Assembly: GCA_035645275.1 (NCBI GenBank)
Contig: DASQMX010000026.1
Span: forward strand, 124,001 to 188,000
Direction of reading: 5' to 3'
DNA: 64,000 nt
From: Paranoxybacillus sp035645275
Lineage (GTDB): Bacteria; Bacillota; Bacilli; Bacillales; Anoxybacillaceae
Position numbers and translations under genes: made by a program. Shown here in pieces: positions 34,587-43,076 of this stretch (positions are counted from its first letter, which is position 1; each line of letters starts with the position of its first letter). The notes below the pieces were generated by a model. It was not told where the DNA came from and did no database searches. It saw only the letters and a list, made by a program, of their open reading frames with translations.

Positions 34587-36056
34587 ATGAAAAGCGCCAT
34601 TCAAAACACGACCTCTAATCCTCAATCTTCCTCCACGGTTACAAATGAACTGCAGCGCAAATTAAAAGCGCGGCACTTATCGATGATTTCACTTGGAGGA
34701 ACCATTGGAACAGGTTTGTTTTTAGCAAGCGGCGGGGCGATTCATACCGCAGGTCCCGGGGGAGCACTTGTTGCTTATATCGCGATTGGGATCATGGTTT
34801 ACTTTCTTATGACCAGTCTGGCAGAAATGGCAGCCTATATGCCAGTAGCTGGCTCATTTAGCACTTATGCCTCAAAATTTGTCGACCCGGCATTAGGATT
34901 TGCTTTAGGGTGGAATTATTGGTACAACTGGGCAATTACGATTGCCGCAGAATTATCTGCCGTTACTTTGATTATGAAGTTTTGGTTTCCTGACAGCCCT
35001 TCCATCCTGTGGAGCGCTCTCTGCTTGATCATTATGTTTCTTTTAAACTACTTATCTGTTAAAGGGTTTGGTGAAGCAGAGTATTGGTTCTCCTTAATCA
35101 AAGTAGCAACAGTAATCATCTTTTTAGTCATTAGTTTTTTAATGATTTTCGGCATCATGGGCGGAGAGGCTGTCGGCTTTAAAAACTTTACTATTGGTGA
35201 TGCACCGTTTAATGGCGGATTTATGGCGATATTAGGAATTTTTATGGCTGCTGGATTTTCGTTTCAAGGAACGGAATTACTTGGGGTTGCCGCTGGAGAG
35301 AGCGATGATCCTGCGCGCAACATTCCTCGCGCGGTGCGACAAGTATTCTGGCGAATTCTCTTATTCTATATATTAGCCATTCTTGCCATCGGTCTCTTGA
35401 TTCCTTATACGAATGAAAACCTTGCTAACAGCGACGTAACAGTAAGTCCGTTTACGCTTGTGTTCGATAAAGCTGGAGTCGCATTCGCTGCATCTGTCAT
35501 GAACGCCATTATCTTAACCGCTGTTTTATCAGCAGGAAATTCGGGTATGTACGCTTCTACAAGGATGCTTTGGGACTTAGCGCGCGAAGGAAAAGCTCCA
35601 AAATTTTTAGCAAAGCTAGATAAGCGTGGGGTGCCAGTCAATTCGCTCATTGTTACTTCCTTAGTTGGTACATTGGCGTTTTTAGCCTCCTTTTTCGGGG
35701 ATGGTGCCGTATATACATGGTTATTGAATGCATCAGGCATGTCCGGCTTTATCGCTTGGTTAGGTATAGCAATCAGTCATTACCGCTTCCGTAAAGCATA
35801 TATTGCACAAGGCCGTGACTTAAATGCCCTGCCATACAAAGCAAAATGGTTCCCATTCGGTCCTTTATTCGCTTTCATCCTATGCGTGATTGTCATACTT
35901 GGACAAAACTATTCCGCATTTACCGGGGATCGAATTGATTGGTACGGTGTACTCGTATCATACATTGGCTTACCTATTTTTATTGCCGTGTGGCTAGGAT
36001 ACAAAATCATAAAAAAGACAAAGATTGTACCGTTGGATCAATGTAAACTGGATTAA
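34587..36056 (+). CDS. lysP: Lysine-specific permease LysP (APC family)
   Basis: 489 residues with 12 membrane helices. It is very like E. coli LysP throughout: LKARHLSMISLGGTIGTGLF, YFLMTSLAEMAAYMPVAGSF, ALGWNYWYNWAITIAAE, GFSFQGTELLGVAAGES, NSGMYASTRMLWDLA. It imports lysine with protons. AAGGAG eight bases before ATG 34587 sets the start. The lysine riboswitch upstream independently supports the substrate. Confidence 0.96.
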   Translation: MKSAIQNTTSNPQSSSTVTNELQRKLKARHLSMISLGGTIGTGLFLASGGAIHTAGPGGALVAYIAIGIMVYFLMTSLAEMAAYMPVAGSFSTYASKFVDPALGFALGWNYWYNWAITIAAELSAVTLIMKFWFPDSPSILWSALCLIIMFLLNYLSVKGFGEAEYWFSLIKVATVIIFLVISFLMIFGIMGGEAVGFKNFTIGDAPFNGGFMAILGIFMAAGFSFQGTELLGVAAGESDDPARNIPRAVRQVFWRILLFYILAILAIGLLIPYTNENLANSDVTVSPFTLVFDKAGVAFAASVMNAIILTAVLSAGNSGMYASTRMLWDLAREGKAPKFLAKLDKRGVPVNSLIVTSLVGTLAFLASFFGDGAVYTWLLNASGMSGFIAWLGIAISHYRFRKAYIAQGRDLNALPYKAKWFPFGPLFAFILCVIVILGQNYSAFTGDRIDWYGVLVSYIGLPIFIAVWLGYKIIKKTKIVPLDQCKLD

Positions 36057-36067
36057 TGCTCTTGAAA

Positions 36068-36108
36068 GAGGCTGTCTCATAAGGGTCTGACCCTTATGAG
36101 ATGGCCTC
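36068..36108. repeat. Minimal terminator-like relative of the palindromic repeat, copy R5
   Basis: GAGGCTGTCTCATAAGGG - TCTGA - CCCTTATGAGATGGCCTC: the outer arms and the TCTGAC motif are kept but the whole AT-rich core is missing. It lies about 12 bases after lysP and acts as its terminator. It is either the form before core insertion or a core deletion. Confidence 0.85.
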
Positions 36109-36122
36109 TTCCCGCTTCATCA

Positions 36123-36165
36123 CAAAAATGCCCCATTGCCTATATGGCAACGAGGCATTTTTTTA
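36123..36165. terminator. Bidirectional terminator between lysP and tatA
   Basis: AATGCCCCATTGCC / GGCAACGAGGCATT-type stem with A-run on the left and seven T on the right; serves tatA on the minus strand. Confidence 0.85.
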
Positions 36166-36170
36166 AGACA

Positions 36171-36338
36171 TTATTTTTTTTCAATTTTTTCTTCCTCGTC
36201 AATAAGACCTTTCGTTGCGTTTTTAAATTCACGAAGTGTTTTGCCGGCTGCTTTTCCGAGTTCTGGTAATTTCTTCGGACCGAATATTAAAAGCGCAAGA
36301 AAGACGATCAATGCAACTTCACCAAAACCAATATTCAT
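36171..36338 (-). CDS. tatA: Twin-arginine translocase subunit TatA
   Basis: 55 residues: MNIGFGEVALIVFLALLIFG is the short membrane helix, then FGPKKLPELGKAAGKTLREFKNA is the amphipathic helix with the FGP hinge, and an acidic-basic tail follows. This is the standard TatA plan. TatA multimers form the pore for folded protein export. GGAG is 12 bases before the ATG. No tatC is adjacent, so TatC must be encoded elsewhere. Confidence 0.93.
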   Translation of the reverse strand: MNIGFGEVALIVFLALLIFGPKKLPELGKAAGKTLREFKNATKGLIDEEEKIEKK

Positions 36339-36427
36339 TATTATTGTTCACTCCATTCCGATAGCCTATCCCTTTATCATTATAACGTGTTACAAGAAAG
36401 ATAGAAAGGTGTTTTCACAATATAAAT

Positions 36428-36532
36428 GAGGCTGTCTCAAAAGTATAGGGTCAGCCCCCACAACACAATATATAGATCATATGAACTATATATTGTGAAA
36501 CGCACGTGAGGTCAGACCCTTATGAAACAGCC
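36428..36532. repeat. Terminator-nested palindromic repeat, copy R6
   Basis: Reverse orientation: outer arms GAGGCTGTCTCAAAAG and CTTATGAAACAGCC; second layer GGGTCAGCCCCCAC and GTGAGGTCAGACCC; inner CACAATATATAG/CTATATATTGTG with the loop cut to about ten bases. The right arm abuts the sspH stop codon directly. Confidence 0.9.
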
Positions 36533-36712
36533 TTATTCTTCATTAAGAAGGCGAATCGGCACAACCATCTCTTTGTCTGGATTTTCTTGCTCATAAATTC
36601 TCGCCATTTCATTTTTTTCATCTACGTGTTGAATGTATATTGGCTTTCCTTCGTATGTTACACGGACAATATCGCCCGATTCGGCAATTTGTTTCGCTCT
36701 AATAACTTCCAT
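36533..36712 (-). CDS. sspH: H-type small acid-soluble spore protein
   Basis: 59 residues: MEVIRAKQIAESGDIVRV, then VTYEGKPIYIQHVDEKNEMARIY, matches SspH (RAKEI...VTYNGVPIYIQHV). Expected in the spore core. GGGGAG six bases before ATG 36712 chooses this start over a longer frame. Repeat R6 lies at its stop codon and probably terminates transcription. Confidence 0.93.
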   Translation of the reverse strand: MEVIRAKQIAESGDIVRVTYEGKPIYIQHVDEKNEMARIYEQENPDKEMVVPIRLLNEE

Positions 36713-36878
36713 GAAATTCTCCCCTTTCACGATTGTGTGCGCTGTCTTCGGCCATTACTCTAAGTTCTTTCGAAAACAGTTCCTCATTGCACACTAGATA
36801 GGAATCATTTTCTGCCTCGGCGGAACGGTTCGATTGTTTTTTCTTCTCAACAGAATAAAGCGCCGTCTCTTCCTTCAA
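36699..36878 (-). CDS. Hypothetical small protein overlapping the sspH start
   Basis: A frame of 59 codons from TTG 36878, preceded by GAGGGAGGAATTC: KEETALYSVEKKKQSNRS...SYLVCNEELFSKELRVMAEDSAH. Its stop lies 14 bases inside sspH, implying coupling. Polar with no recognised domain. A strong ribosome site makes it plausible; the TTG start and lack of homology keep confidence moderate. Confidence 0.4.
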   Translation of the reverse strand: MKEETALYSVEKKKQSNRSAEAENDSYLVCNEELFSKELRVMAEDSAHNRERGEFHGSY

Positions 36879-37059
36879 CAGGAATTCCTCCCTCAATAAA
36901 TTTTTTAATATATTTTTCCAAATCACTTTTCATTTTATAATGGTACATTTTACCTATATAAAAATATATGCTCATCTTTCTAATTTTTATGTTAGAATAA
37001 TAAATTGTTGCGTGAATGATACCTTCAACAATCTGTCATATCCGACAAGGAGGGTATTG

Positions 37060-38058
37060 ATGAAAGAGCGGGATTATTATTTTGACAATGCAAAATTTTT
37101 TCTTATTGTTTTGGTTGTTTTCGGTCATTTTCTTCGCCCATATATTGCAGAAAATACATTGATCCATAGTTTATATGTTTGGATTTTTCTTTTTCACATG
37201 CCGGCATTTGTATTAATTTCTGGATATTTCGCGAAAAATTTCCATAAAAAAGGGTATTTAAAGAAGATAACACAAAAAATACTCATTCCATATGTCATTT
37301 TCCAACTACTTTACTCCGTTTATTATTCGTTTTTATATGAAGACGATAATCTTTCGCTTGATTTCCTTACTCCTCACTGGGGTCTTTGGTTTTTACTAAG
37401 TTTGTTTTGTTGGAATGTGATGCTGTATGTTTTTGCTAAAATTCCAAAAACGTACGCCCTTTTCTTAACAATCCTTATGGGAATTTTAATTGGATTAACC
37501 GATATCGAAAAGTTTTTGAGCCTTTCGCGGACGTTTACGTTTTTCCCGTTCTTCCTGTTTGGCTTCTTACTGAAAAAGAAACATTTTGAACGATTATTTC
37601 AGCCGAAAGTCCGCTTCCTATCGGTTATTTTGCTCGTTAGCGTATTTGTGCTTATTCATTTTGCATTTCCGAACTTACAAGAAGAATGGTTGTACGGCTC
37701 GAAATCTTATGAAACTTTAGGCGTTAACGAGGAAACGGGTATTTTATTCCGGTTGTTGCTGTACGGAGTCAGCTTTTTAATGACATTTTGTTTTATGTCG
37801 TTGATTCCAAATCGCCAATTAACTATTTCTGCTTTAGGGACACGAACATTTTATGTATATATTTTGCACGGTTTTATTTTAAAATACTTGCACGCTACAA
37901 ACTTCCCTGATGTTATTTCGAAAATGAACGGATATCCGTTATTGCTCGTCATATCCATTGTTGTAACGCTCATGTTAGCAAGCAAACCGATCATACAGTT
38001 CACCAAACCGATTATTGAATTCCGCGTGCCTCTGCGAAAATATGTGCTGCATCGTTAA
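37060..38058 (+). CDS. Membrane acyltransferase (acyltransferase-3/OafA-like)
   Basis: 332 residues with about ten membrane helices. The family start YYFDNAKFFLIVLVVFGHFLRP contains the conserved His, followed by WIFLFHMPAFVLISGYF. Such proteins transfer acyl groups to sugars or other surface molecules. AAGGAGG six bases before ATG 37060 sets the start; the longer frame is not used. Acceptor unknown. Confidence 0.88.
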   Translation: MKERDYYFDNAKFFLIVLVVFGHFLRPYIAENTLIHSLYVWIFLFHMPAFVLISGYFAKNFHKKGYLKKITQKILIPYVIFQLLYSVYYSFLYEDDNLSLDFLTPHWGLWFLLSLFCWNVMLYVFAKIPKTYALFLTILMGILIGLTDIEKFLSLSRTFTFFPFFLFGFLLKKKHFERLFQPKVRFLSVILLVSVFVLIHFAFPNLQEEWLYGSKSYETLGVNEETGILFRLLLYGVSFLMTFCFMSLIPNRQLTISALGTRTFYVYILHGFILKYLHATNFPDVISKMNGYPLLLVISIVVTLMLASKPIIQFTKPIIEFRVPLRKYVLHR

Positions 38059-38121
38059 TGACTAAAATCTTAAAAATAGTACATCGATTAACTATTTCCC
38101 TTAAAATAATGGAAACAATAA

Positions 38122-38155
38122 CGCTTGGGTTGGATGGCCCAAGCGCTTTCTTTTT
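38122..38155 (+). terminator. Terminator after the acyltransferase
   Basis: CGCTTGGG / CCCAAGCG with an eight-base loop followed by CTTTCTTTTT. Confidence 0.88.
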
Positions 38156-38282
38156 ACACTAGCACCTGCAATGCCTATTAACCTTCGCGTAAATTCATTG
38201 TATATCTCTTTACCATTTCCAACATTTCAACAATCTTCTCTGTTTAGTAAAAAAAACTAATCTGCTACTGATTCTGAACTTT

Positions 38283-38489
38283 CTAATCTCCACCGCCTCC
38301 ACTGCCGCAATCACCACCAAAATCGCCAACACAATCGTTATAATCGGATGATGTATCGTGATAATAGAAAGGGAAAACGTAACTTTCACTACTTAGGTTC
38401 TTTCTTCCTTGACCGGGATCTTTGGACAATAACGAATAGATAACAAAAACAAGGAAAAACACCAATCCAAACAATACAATGACTTCCAT
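38283..38489 (-). CDS. Small membrane protein with Gly/Asp-rich tail
   Basis: 68 residues: one membrane helix (MEVIVLFGLVFFLVFVIYSLL), then a polar stretch and the tail DCVGDFGGDCGSGGGGD with two Cys. GAGGTGA before ATG 38489 sets the start. It resembles small Gly-rich membrane proteins of Bacillus with no known role. It stands alone. Confidence 0.65.
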   Translation of the reverse strand: MEVIVLFGLVFFLVFVIYSLLSKDPGQGRKNLSSESYVFPFYYHDTSSDYNDCVGDFGGDCGSGGGGD

Positions 38490-38653
38490 TTGCTTCACCT
38501 CAACATTGGGATACAAAAAACAGATTATTACATGTATATGCTATTTTTCCCAAAAATTTTATATATGTTCCGTACTCGTCAAAAAAGCGAAAGAGCTACC
38601 AATGTGGATATCTCCTAGCATAGTTTTATATTCAACATTAACTTTAAAAAATC

Positions 38654-39082
38654 CTACTTTGCTGTAAAAACAATCATTTTTTGTCCGAGATAATTCAGCA
38701 CTGCGTAAAATAAAGTGCCGAACAATACCGCTAAATCGTCGTGAACGTTTGCAAATGGATATGGAGACAAAGCTACAATAAAACGGGCAACCATTTGACC
38801 AAATGAATACGCCACATAATAGCACGAAATCATCACGGCAAAAAAACGGAAAGCGCCTTTTGTTACGGAAATATCACTTCGAAACGTAAACGAGCGGTTT
38901 AACAAAAAACTTACCAATGCACCGACTGCGTTTCCACTGAACGTCGCCCACCAATATGAAAAATGAGCAGCGTGCAGCATAAAGAACATCACCGATAAGC
39001 CGACGAACGTATTTACGACTCCAACCAGCAGAAACCGAACAAACTGGCTAGTTCGATTCAAATAACCTCTTAACATCAACAT
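38654..39082 (-). CDS. GtrA family membrane protein
   Basis: 142 residues with four helices. GtrA motifs: FVRFLLVGVVNTFVGLSVMFFML and ALVSFLLNRSFTFRS, then LFYAVLNYLGQKMIVF. The family is thought to flip or present undecaprenyl-phosphate-linked sugars for glycosylation of surface polymers. The first 35 bases overlap the end of the GT2 gene, so the two are coupled. Confidence 0.9.
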   Translation of the reverse strand: MLMLRGYLNRTSQFVRFLLVGVVNTFVGLSVMFFMLHAAHFSYWWATFSGNAVGALVSFLLNRSFTFRSDISVTKGAFRFFAVMISCYYVAYSFGQMVARFIVALSPYPFANVHDDLAVLFGTLFYAVLNYLGQKMIVFTAK

Positions 39083-40085
39083 ACATATGCTCCTCCGCGA
39101 TTGGAGATGAGTGATTCGCTCGAAGCGGCAAATTCAATAAATCTATATCGACAATATATCTTGGACGCCGCTTTGTTTCTTTATAAATTTTCCCAATATA
39201 TTCACCGATTAAACCAAACGCAATAAGCTGCAATCCCCCAAGAAGCCAAATCGACATAATAAGAGATGTCCAGCCAGTTTGCGTATGTCCTGTAAATTTT
39301 AAAAAGATGAAATACATTCCAAATATAAGACTGACGAAAAATGAGATAAAACCAATAATAGAGATAAAGCGAATGGGAGTAATGCTAAACGATGTAATCC
39401 CATCCAAGGCAAACGCCAGCATTTTTTTGAGCGGATATTTCGTTTCACCAGCCAGTCGCTCTTTCCGATCATAATAGACAACAGTAGAGCGAAACCCTAG
39501 CAACGGAACAATCCCGCGCAAAAATAAATTCACTTCCTCAAAACGTTCCAGTTCTTCAACAGCGCGGCGGCTCATTAAGCGATAATCGGCATGATTATAA
39601 ACGACATTCACGCCCATCGCTTTCATCAATTTATAAAAACCTTGTGCTGTATGTCGCTTGAAAAATGTATCTGTATCTCGCTTTTTTCGCACCCCATAGA
39701 CAATGTCATAGCCTTCATGAAATTTTTGTACAAACTCACGAATAACGGAAATATCATCCTGTAAATCAGCGTCAATAGAAACGATGCAGTCAGAAACCGA
39801 TTTGGCGGCAAACATTCCTGCGAGCAAAGCATTTTGATGACCGACGTTGCGCGCAAGCTTCACCCCTTTCACCGTTTCATGCTGCAAACTCGCTTTATAA
39901 ATGAGTTTCCATGTTTGATCGTTACTTCCATCATCAACAAATAACAATTTGCTTTGCCGCGAAACGAGCTTTTCCTCGATTAGTTGCTCAAGCAAACAGA
40001 TCAGCTGTTTTATCGTTTCCGGCAACACTTCTTCTTCGTTATAACACGGTACAACAATGGTAAGAACCGGTTCGTTCAAACTCAT
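39048..40085 (-). CDS. GT2 polyprenyl-phosphate glycosyltransferase (GtrB/YkoT-like)
   Basis: 345 residues. The GT-A catalytic domain has LTIVVPCYNEEEVLPETI, LFVDDGSNDQTW and the DXD in CIVSIDADLQDD. Two C-terminal membrane helices include ISIIGFISFFVSLIFGMYF and LQLIAFGLIGEYIGKIYKETKRRPRYIV. It should load a sugar onto undecaprenyl phosphate. ATG 40085 lies close to AAGGAGGA; a TTG two codons later has better spacing. It overlaps the upstream membrane gene by four bases. Confidence 0.93.
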   Translation of the reverse strand: MSLNEPVLTIVVPCYNEEEVLPETIKQLICLLEQLIEEKLVSRQSKLLFVDDGSNDQTWKLIYKASLQHETVKGVKLARNVGHQNALLAGMFAAKSVSDCIVSIDADLQDDISVIREFVQKFHEGYDIVYGVRKKRDTDTFFKRHTAQGFYKLMKAMGVNVVYNHADYRLMSRRAVEELERFEEVNLFLRGIVPLLGFRSTVVYYDRKERLAGETKYPLKKMLAFALDGITSFSITPIRFISIIGFISFFVSLIFGMYFIFLKFTGHTQTGWTSLIMSIWLLGGLQLIAFGLIGEYIGKIYKETKRRPRYIVDIDLLNLPLRANHSSPIAEEHMYVDVKRLFESN

Positions 40086-41773
40086 TCCTCCTTAGACGTT
40101 ACTTTATACAAATGGATTTTCCATGCGGATTCATGCGAATGAAATACTTTTTCCAGTTTCAGTTGATTTTCTATTGCATTTTCAATCGGGAGCGCGGATA
40201 AAATATAGCGCCCACCCATTTCCCGAAATACATCCGTATTTAGCTGCAAATTTTCGATCTTTTTCTGTGAATGCTTTTTAAACATATAATGTTTTCCGAG
40301 TTCATCCACAAAAATATAGCAACGCCCGCCCCACTCATCAAAATACTCACGCAGCTTCTTATCTTTCTTTAATTCTTGCGCAATAATTTCTCGAAAGCGA
40401 TGTTTATAAGAGAGTGGATAAAAATTGTTGTACGTATCGAGCGTATAAAATCCGTTATATTGGGAAATTGCCGGGTGAATTCCGATGCTCACGACGCGAT
40501 ATTCTTCCACTGGAAGCCCTATGTATTCTTTAATTTCCGCAAACTGCTTTTCGGCATAAAACTGTTTAAACGACGGTTTGTTCCGATAAATGATTTCCTC
40601 GTTAAAAGCCGTCAACACAAGAAGCTGTGCCGCGATGAAACAGAGAGACATTCGCTGCCACGCCTTTCCTTGTCGCCATAAAATTTTCAAAGAAAGTGCA
40701 AATAACACATAAATCACTAGCGGCCGTAAAAAGTGATAACGGGCAAAGTTGAACTTATCAAGAAGGTCGAACCGTTCTGTCAATGGAAGCCATCCTTTAT
40801 AAAACCAAAACGCATACCATGTCGAAAGTACAAAGTTTAGAACATGCAAAAAAAGAAATGTTTTTTCTTCACGCCAGCGTTTTTGTTTCCAGACAAAATA
40901 TAAGGCAATGAACGTAACCGGCAAAATAACAAGACCATGTACCGTCATGACATGGTTATGCCCAAGAACATAGTTTTTAAAGGTTAAACGAATGACACGC
41001 CAAAGCGGCAGGCGGGCATGAAAATATTCATCGCGGCTCGTTGGCTCCGTTGAAAACAAAAGCGAATGGACAAGGCGATATTCAATCGCTAAATAAATCG
41101 CACTCATATAAACAATCGCCAATAAAAAGCGCACGTTCCAGCCTTTCCCGCGCACAACATCAACCAACCACAACATTCCCATCGCGCTTAAGAAAAAGAA
41201 AAAGCCTAGAACAAGACTTGAATAGAAAGGCAGGAGCGTTAACACCAAATAATTCATCCACGAACGTTCGCCAGCGCGAATGTTTAAAAACGCCCATAAC
41301 GCAAGCGGCATCCCAAGCGTACTCAGCATCCCTGATGGCCAAAACGGTGTGAGGGCGAAGGCTAACGCGGCACCGACACGAATCCAGGCCCATTCTGGCG
41401 CCTGAATAAAATGTTTTTTCAGAAGCAGGTACATACCGATAAAGGCAAACACGCGCGTGATTGTTTGGCTTAAGCCATAAGCATAAATCGAAGGAAATAA
41501 AGCATGCAGCCATACAATACCACTGAATTCTGTACCAAATGCGTTTCGCGGCAGACCGTTAATAATTTGTGGAATGACGGCATTCACTGAGCCGAACAAT
41601 TCACCGCTTCTGATTAACACTTTATACCAGGCAATATTCGAATCTAAATTATCGTGAACGCGCATATGCGCATTTTCGCCGAGAAGAAAATACGGCGACA
41701 CAAAAGCAGCTATTGCAAGGAACGAGAAGAAAATCATCTTTTTTTCATGACGAGGAATCTCTCTATTCAGCAA
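40082..41773 (-). CDS. YkoS-like multi-spanning glycosyltransferase-like membrane protein
   Basis: 563 residues with about 11 membrane helices and a C-terminal soluble part (from about residue 400, QFYAEKQFAEIKEYIGLPVEEYRVVSIG). Early acidic motif RVHDNLDSNIAWYK resembles the catalytic loop of GT-C enzymes. In Bacillus such proteins pair with GT2/GtrA genes (ykoT-ykoS, csbB-yfhO) to transfer lipid-linked sugar to teichoic acid or similar. TTG 41773 is chosen because AAGGAG lies seven bases before it. Acceptor unknown. Confidence 0.78.
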   Translation of the reverse strand: MLNREIPRHEKKMIFFSFLAIAAFVSPYFLLGENAHMRVHDNLDSNIAWYKVLIRSGELFGSVNAVIPQIINGLPRNAFGTEFSGIVWLHALFPSIYAYGLSQTITRVFAFIGMYLLLKKHFIQAPEWAWIRVGAALAFALTPFWPSGMLSTLGMPLALWAFLNIRAGERSWMNYLVLTLLPFYSSLVLGFFFFLSAMGMLWLVDVVRGKGWNVRFLLAIVYMSAIYLAIEYRLVHSLLFSTEPTSRDEYFHARLPLWRVIRLTFKNYVLGHNHVMTVHGLVILPVTFIALYFVWKQKRWREEKTFLFLHVLNFVLSTWYAFWFYKGWLPLTERFDLLDKFNFARYHFLRPLVIYVLFALSLKILWRQGKAWQRMSLCFIAAQLLVLTAFNEEIIYRNKPSFKQFYAEKQFAEIKEYIGLPVEEYRVVSIGIHPAISQYNGFYTLDTYNNFYPLSYKHRFREIIAQELKKDKKLREYFDEWGGRCYIFVDELGKHYMFKKHSQKKIENLQLNTDVFREMGGRYILSALPIENAIENQLKLEKVFHSHESAWKIHLYKVTSKEE

Positions 41774-41995
41774 CTCTCTTCTCTCCTTCGATTTCAATAT
41801 TGGCAGCCGCCCAACGTCTTTCTTTATTGTTTAACATAAAAAGGAAAATATTCATTCTGCCGAATTCGTATTTTGAAAGTTATTGTGAGAAGGAATAAAG
41901 AAAATCATATATCATATGTTGAAAGAATGGGTTTTCATAAAATTTGCAGCCAAATTGACAAAGTACATGGACCCGTGCTTTCGTTCACTTGCAAC
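41774..41995. other. Intergenic region, no gene seen
   Basis: AT-rich promoter region for the glycosylation cassette. I see no hairpin or reading frame worth naming before repeat R7 begins. Confidence 0.4.
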
Positions 41996-42120
41996 AAAAA
42001 AGGGGCTGACCCAAAAGCAAAGTGTCAGACCCCACAACACAATATATAGGACATAACATTGGATAAATGAACTATATATTGTGAAATTCATGTGAGGTCA
42101 GACACTTATAGGTCAGACCC
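41996..42120. repeat. Terminator-nested palindromic repeat, copy R7 (full-length)
   Basis: Reverse orientation: AAAAAAGGGGCTGACCC outer arm, GTGTCAGACCCCACAAC, CACAATATATAGG, a loop of about 22 bases, CTATATATTGTG, CATGTGAGGTCAGACAC and GGTCAGACCC. The reverse complement of its core is nearly identical to R3. It ends 7 bases after the iclR-type gene's stop, in terminator position. Confidence 0.92.
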
Positions 42121-42126
42121 AATGTT

Positions 42127-42891
42127 TTATCTATATCCAAGCCTTGCAGAAATTTGTTTGCCGATTTGCCGCATTCTCGCTTGCAGTTGTTCGATTCGTT
42201 CATCGGTCATACGTATTGTCGGACCGGAGACGCTGACAGCGGCAATGACTTTTCCTAAATGGTCGAAAATTGGCACGGCAATACAGCGAATCCCGTATTC
42301 GTTTTCCTCTAAGTCAAGAGCATATCCCTTTTGTTTCACTTGGGCGAGCTCTTTAAGAAATTCATCCTGATCAGTAATCGTTTTATCAGTATGCCTTGGC
42401 ATTCCTTTACGTTTTAAAATATCAAGCACAACATTAGACGGCAAATGTGCTAAGATAGCCTTTCCTACTGCCGTGCAATGCATCGGAGCTCTTTTACCAA
42501 CTTTCGAATGCATGCGCAATGTTTCTGTTCCTTCTAACTTTTCGATGTAAATCACTTCTCCCTGGTCATATACAACAAGATGAATGACCTCATTTGTTTC
42601 TTTCTCCAATTCCTGTAAATACGGTTTTGCCTCTTTTCTTAAATCGATTGATTCGAGCAGCTTCGAACTCAGCTCCAAAAATTTGTAACCAAGTTTGTAA
42701 CGGCTTGTTTCTTCATCCTGCTCCATATATCCATATTGGACAAGTGTCGATAAGATTCGATATACAGAACTTTTATTAATATCCATTTGTTTCGCAATTT
42801 CTGTAACGCCTAAACCATTCTTTTCCGAACTGACGATATTGATAATATCTAATGCCCGGCTCACAGACTTGACCATATTTTCTCTTTCCAT
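42127..42891 (-). CDS. IclR-family transcriptional regulator
   Basis: 254 residues. Winged helix: SVSRALDIINIVSSEKNGLGVTEIAKQMDINKSSVYRILSTLVQYGYM. Ligand domain: MHCTAVGKAILAHLP, GYALDLEENEYGIRCIAVPIFDH, AVSVSGPTIRM. GAGGTGAG precedes the ATG. It lies downstream of malate synthase G and the glycolate oxidase genes on the same strand, so it probably controls glycolate or glyoxylate use; IclR itself responds to glyoxylate. Confidence 0.92.
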   Translation of the reverse strand: MERENMVKSVSRALDIINIVSSEKNGLGVTEIAKQMDINKSSVYRILSTLVQYGYMEQDEETSRYKLGYKFLELSSKLLESIDLRKEAKPYLQELEKETNEVIHLVVYDQGEVIYIEKLEGTETLRMHSKVGKRAPMHCTAVGKAILAHLPSNVVLDILKRKGMPRHTDKTITDQDEFLKELAQVKQKGYALDLEENEYGIRCIAVPIFDHLGKVIAAVSVSGPTIRMTDERIEQLQARMRQIGKQISARLGYR

Positions 42892-43022
42892 GTTCTCTCA
42901 CCTCTAGTACAAAACATGATAATTCATTATAACATTTGTTTCCGGGCATTTGAGGTCACTAACCAATCTGAGCGCGTTCTCTTTTGCCGCAGCAAACGTA
43001 TGGCGAAGTATTCCTCACTCAC

Positions 43023-43054
43023 AAAAGGGCATCCTAAATCGATTAGAATGCCCT
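43023..43054 (-). terminator. Terminator of malate synthase gene
   Basis: Minus strand AGGGCATTCTAATC / GATTTAGGATGCCCT followed by TTTTG. Confidence 0.8.
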
Positions 43055-43076
43055 CGAAGACACTTTGTATGATAGA

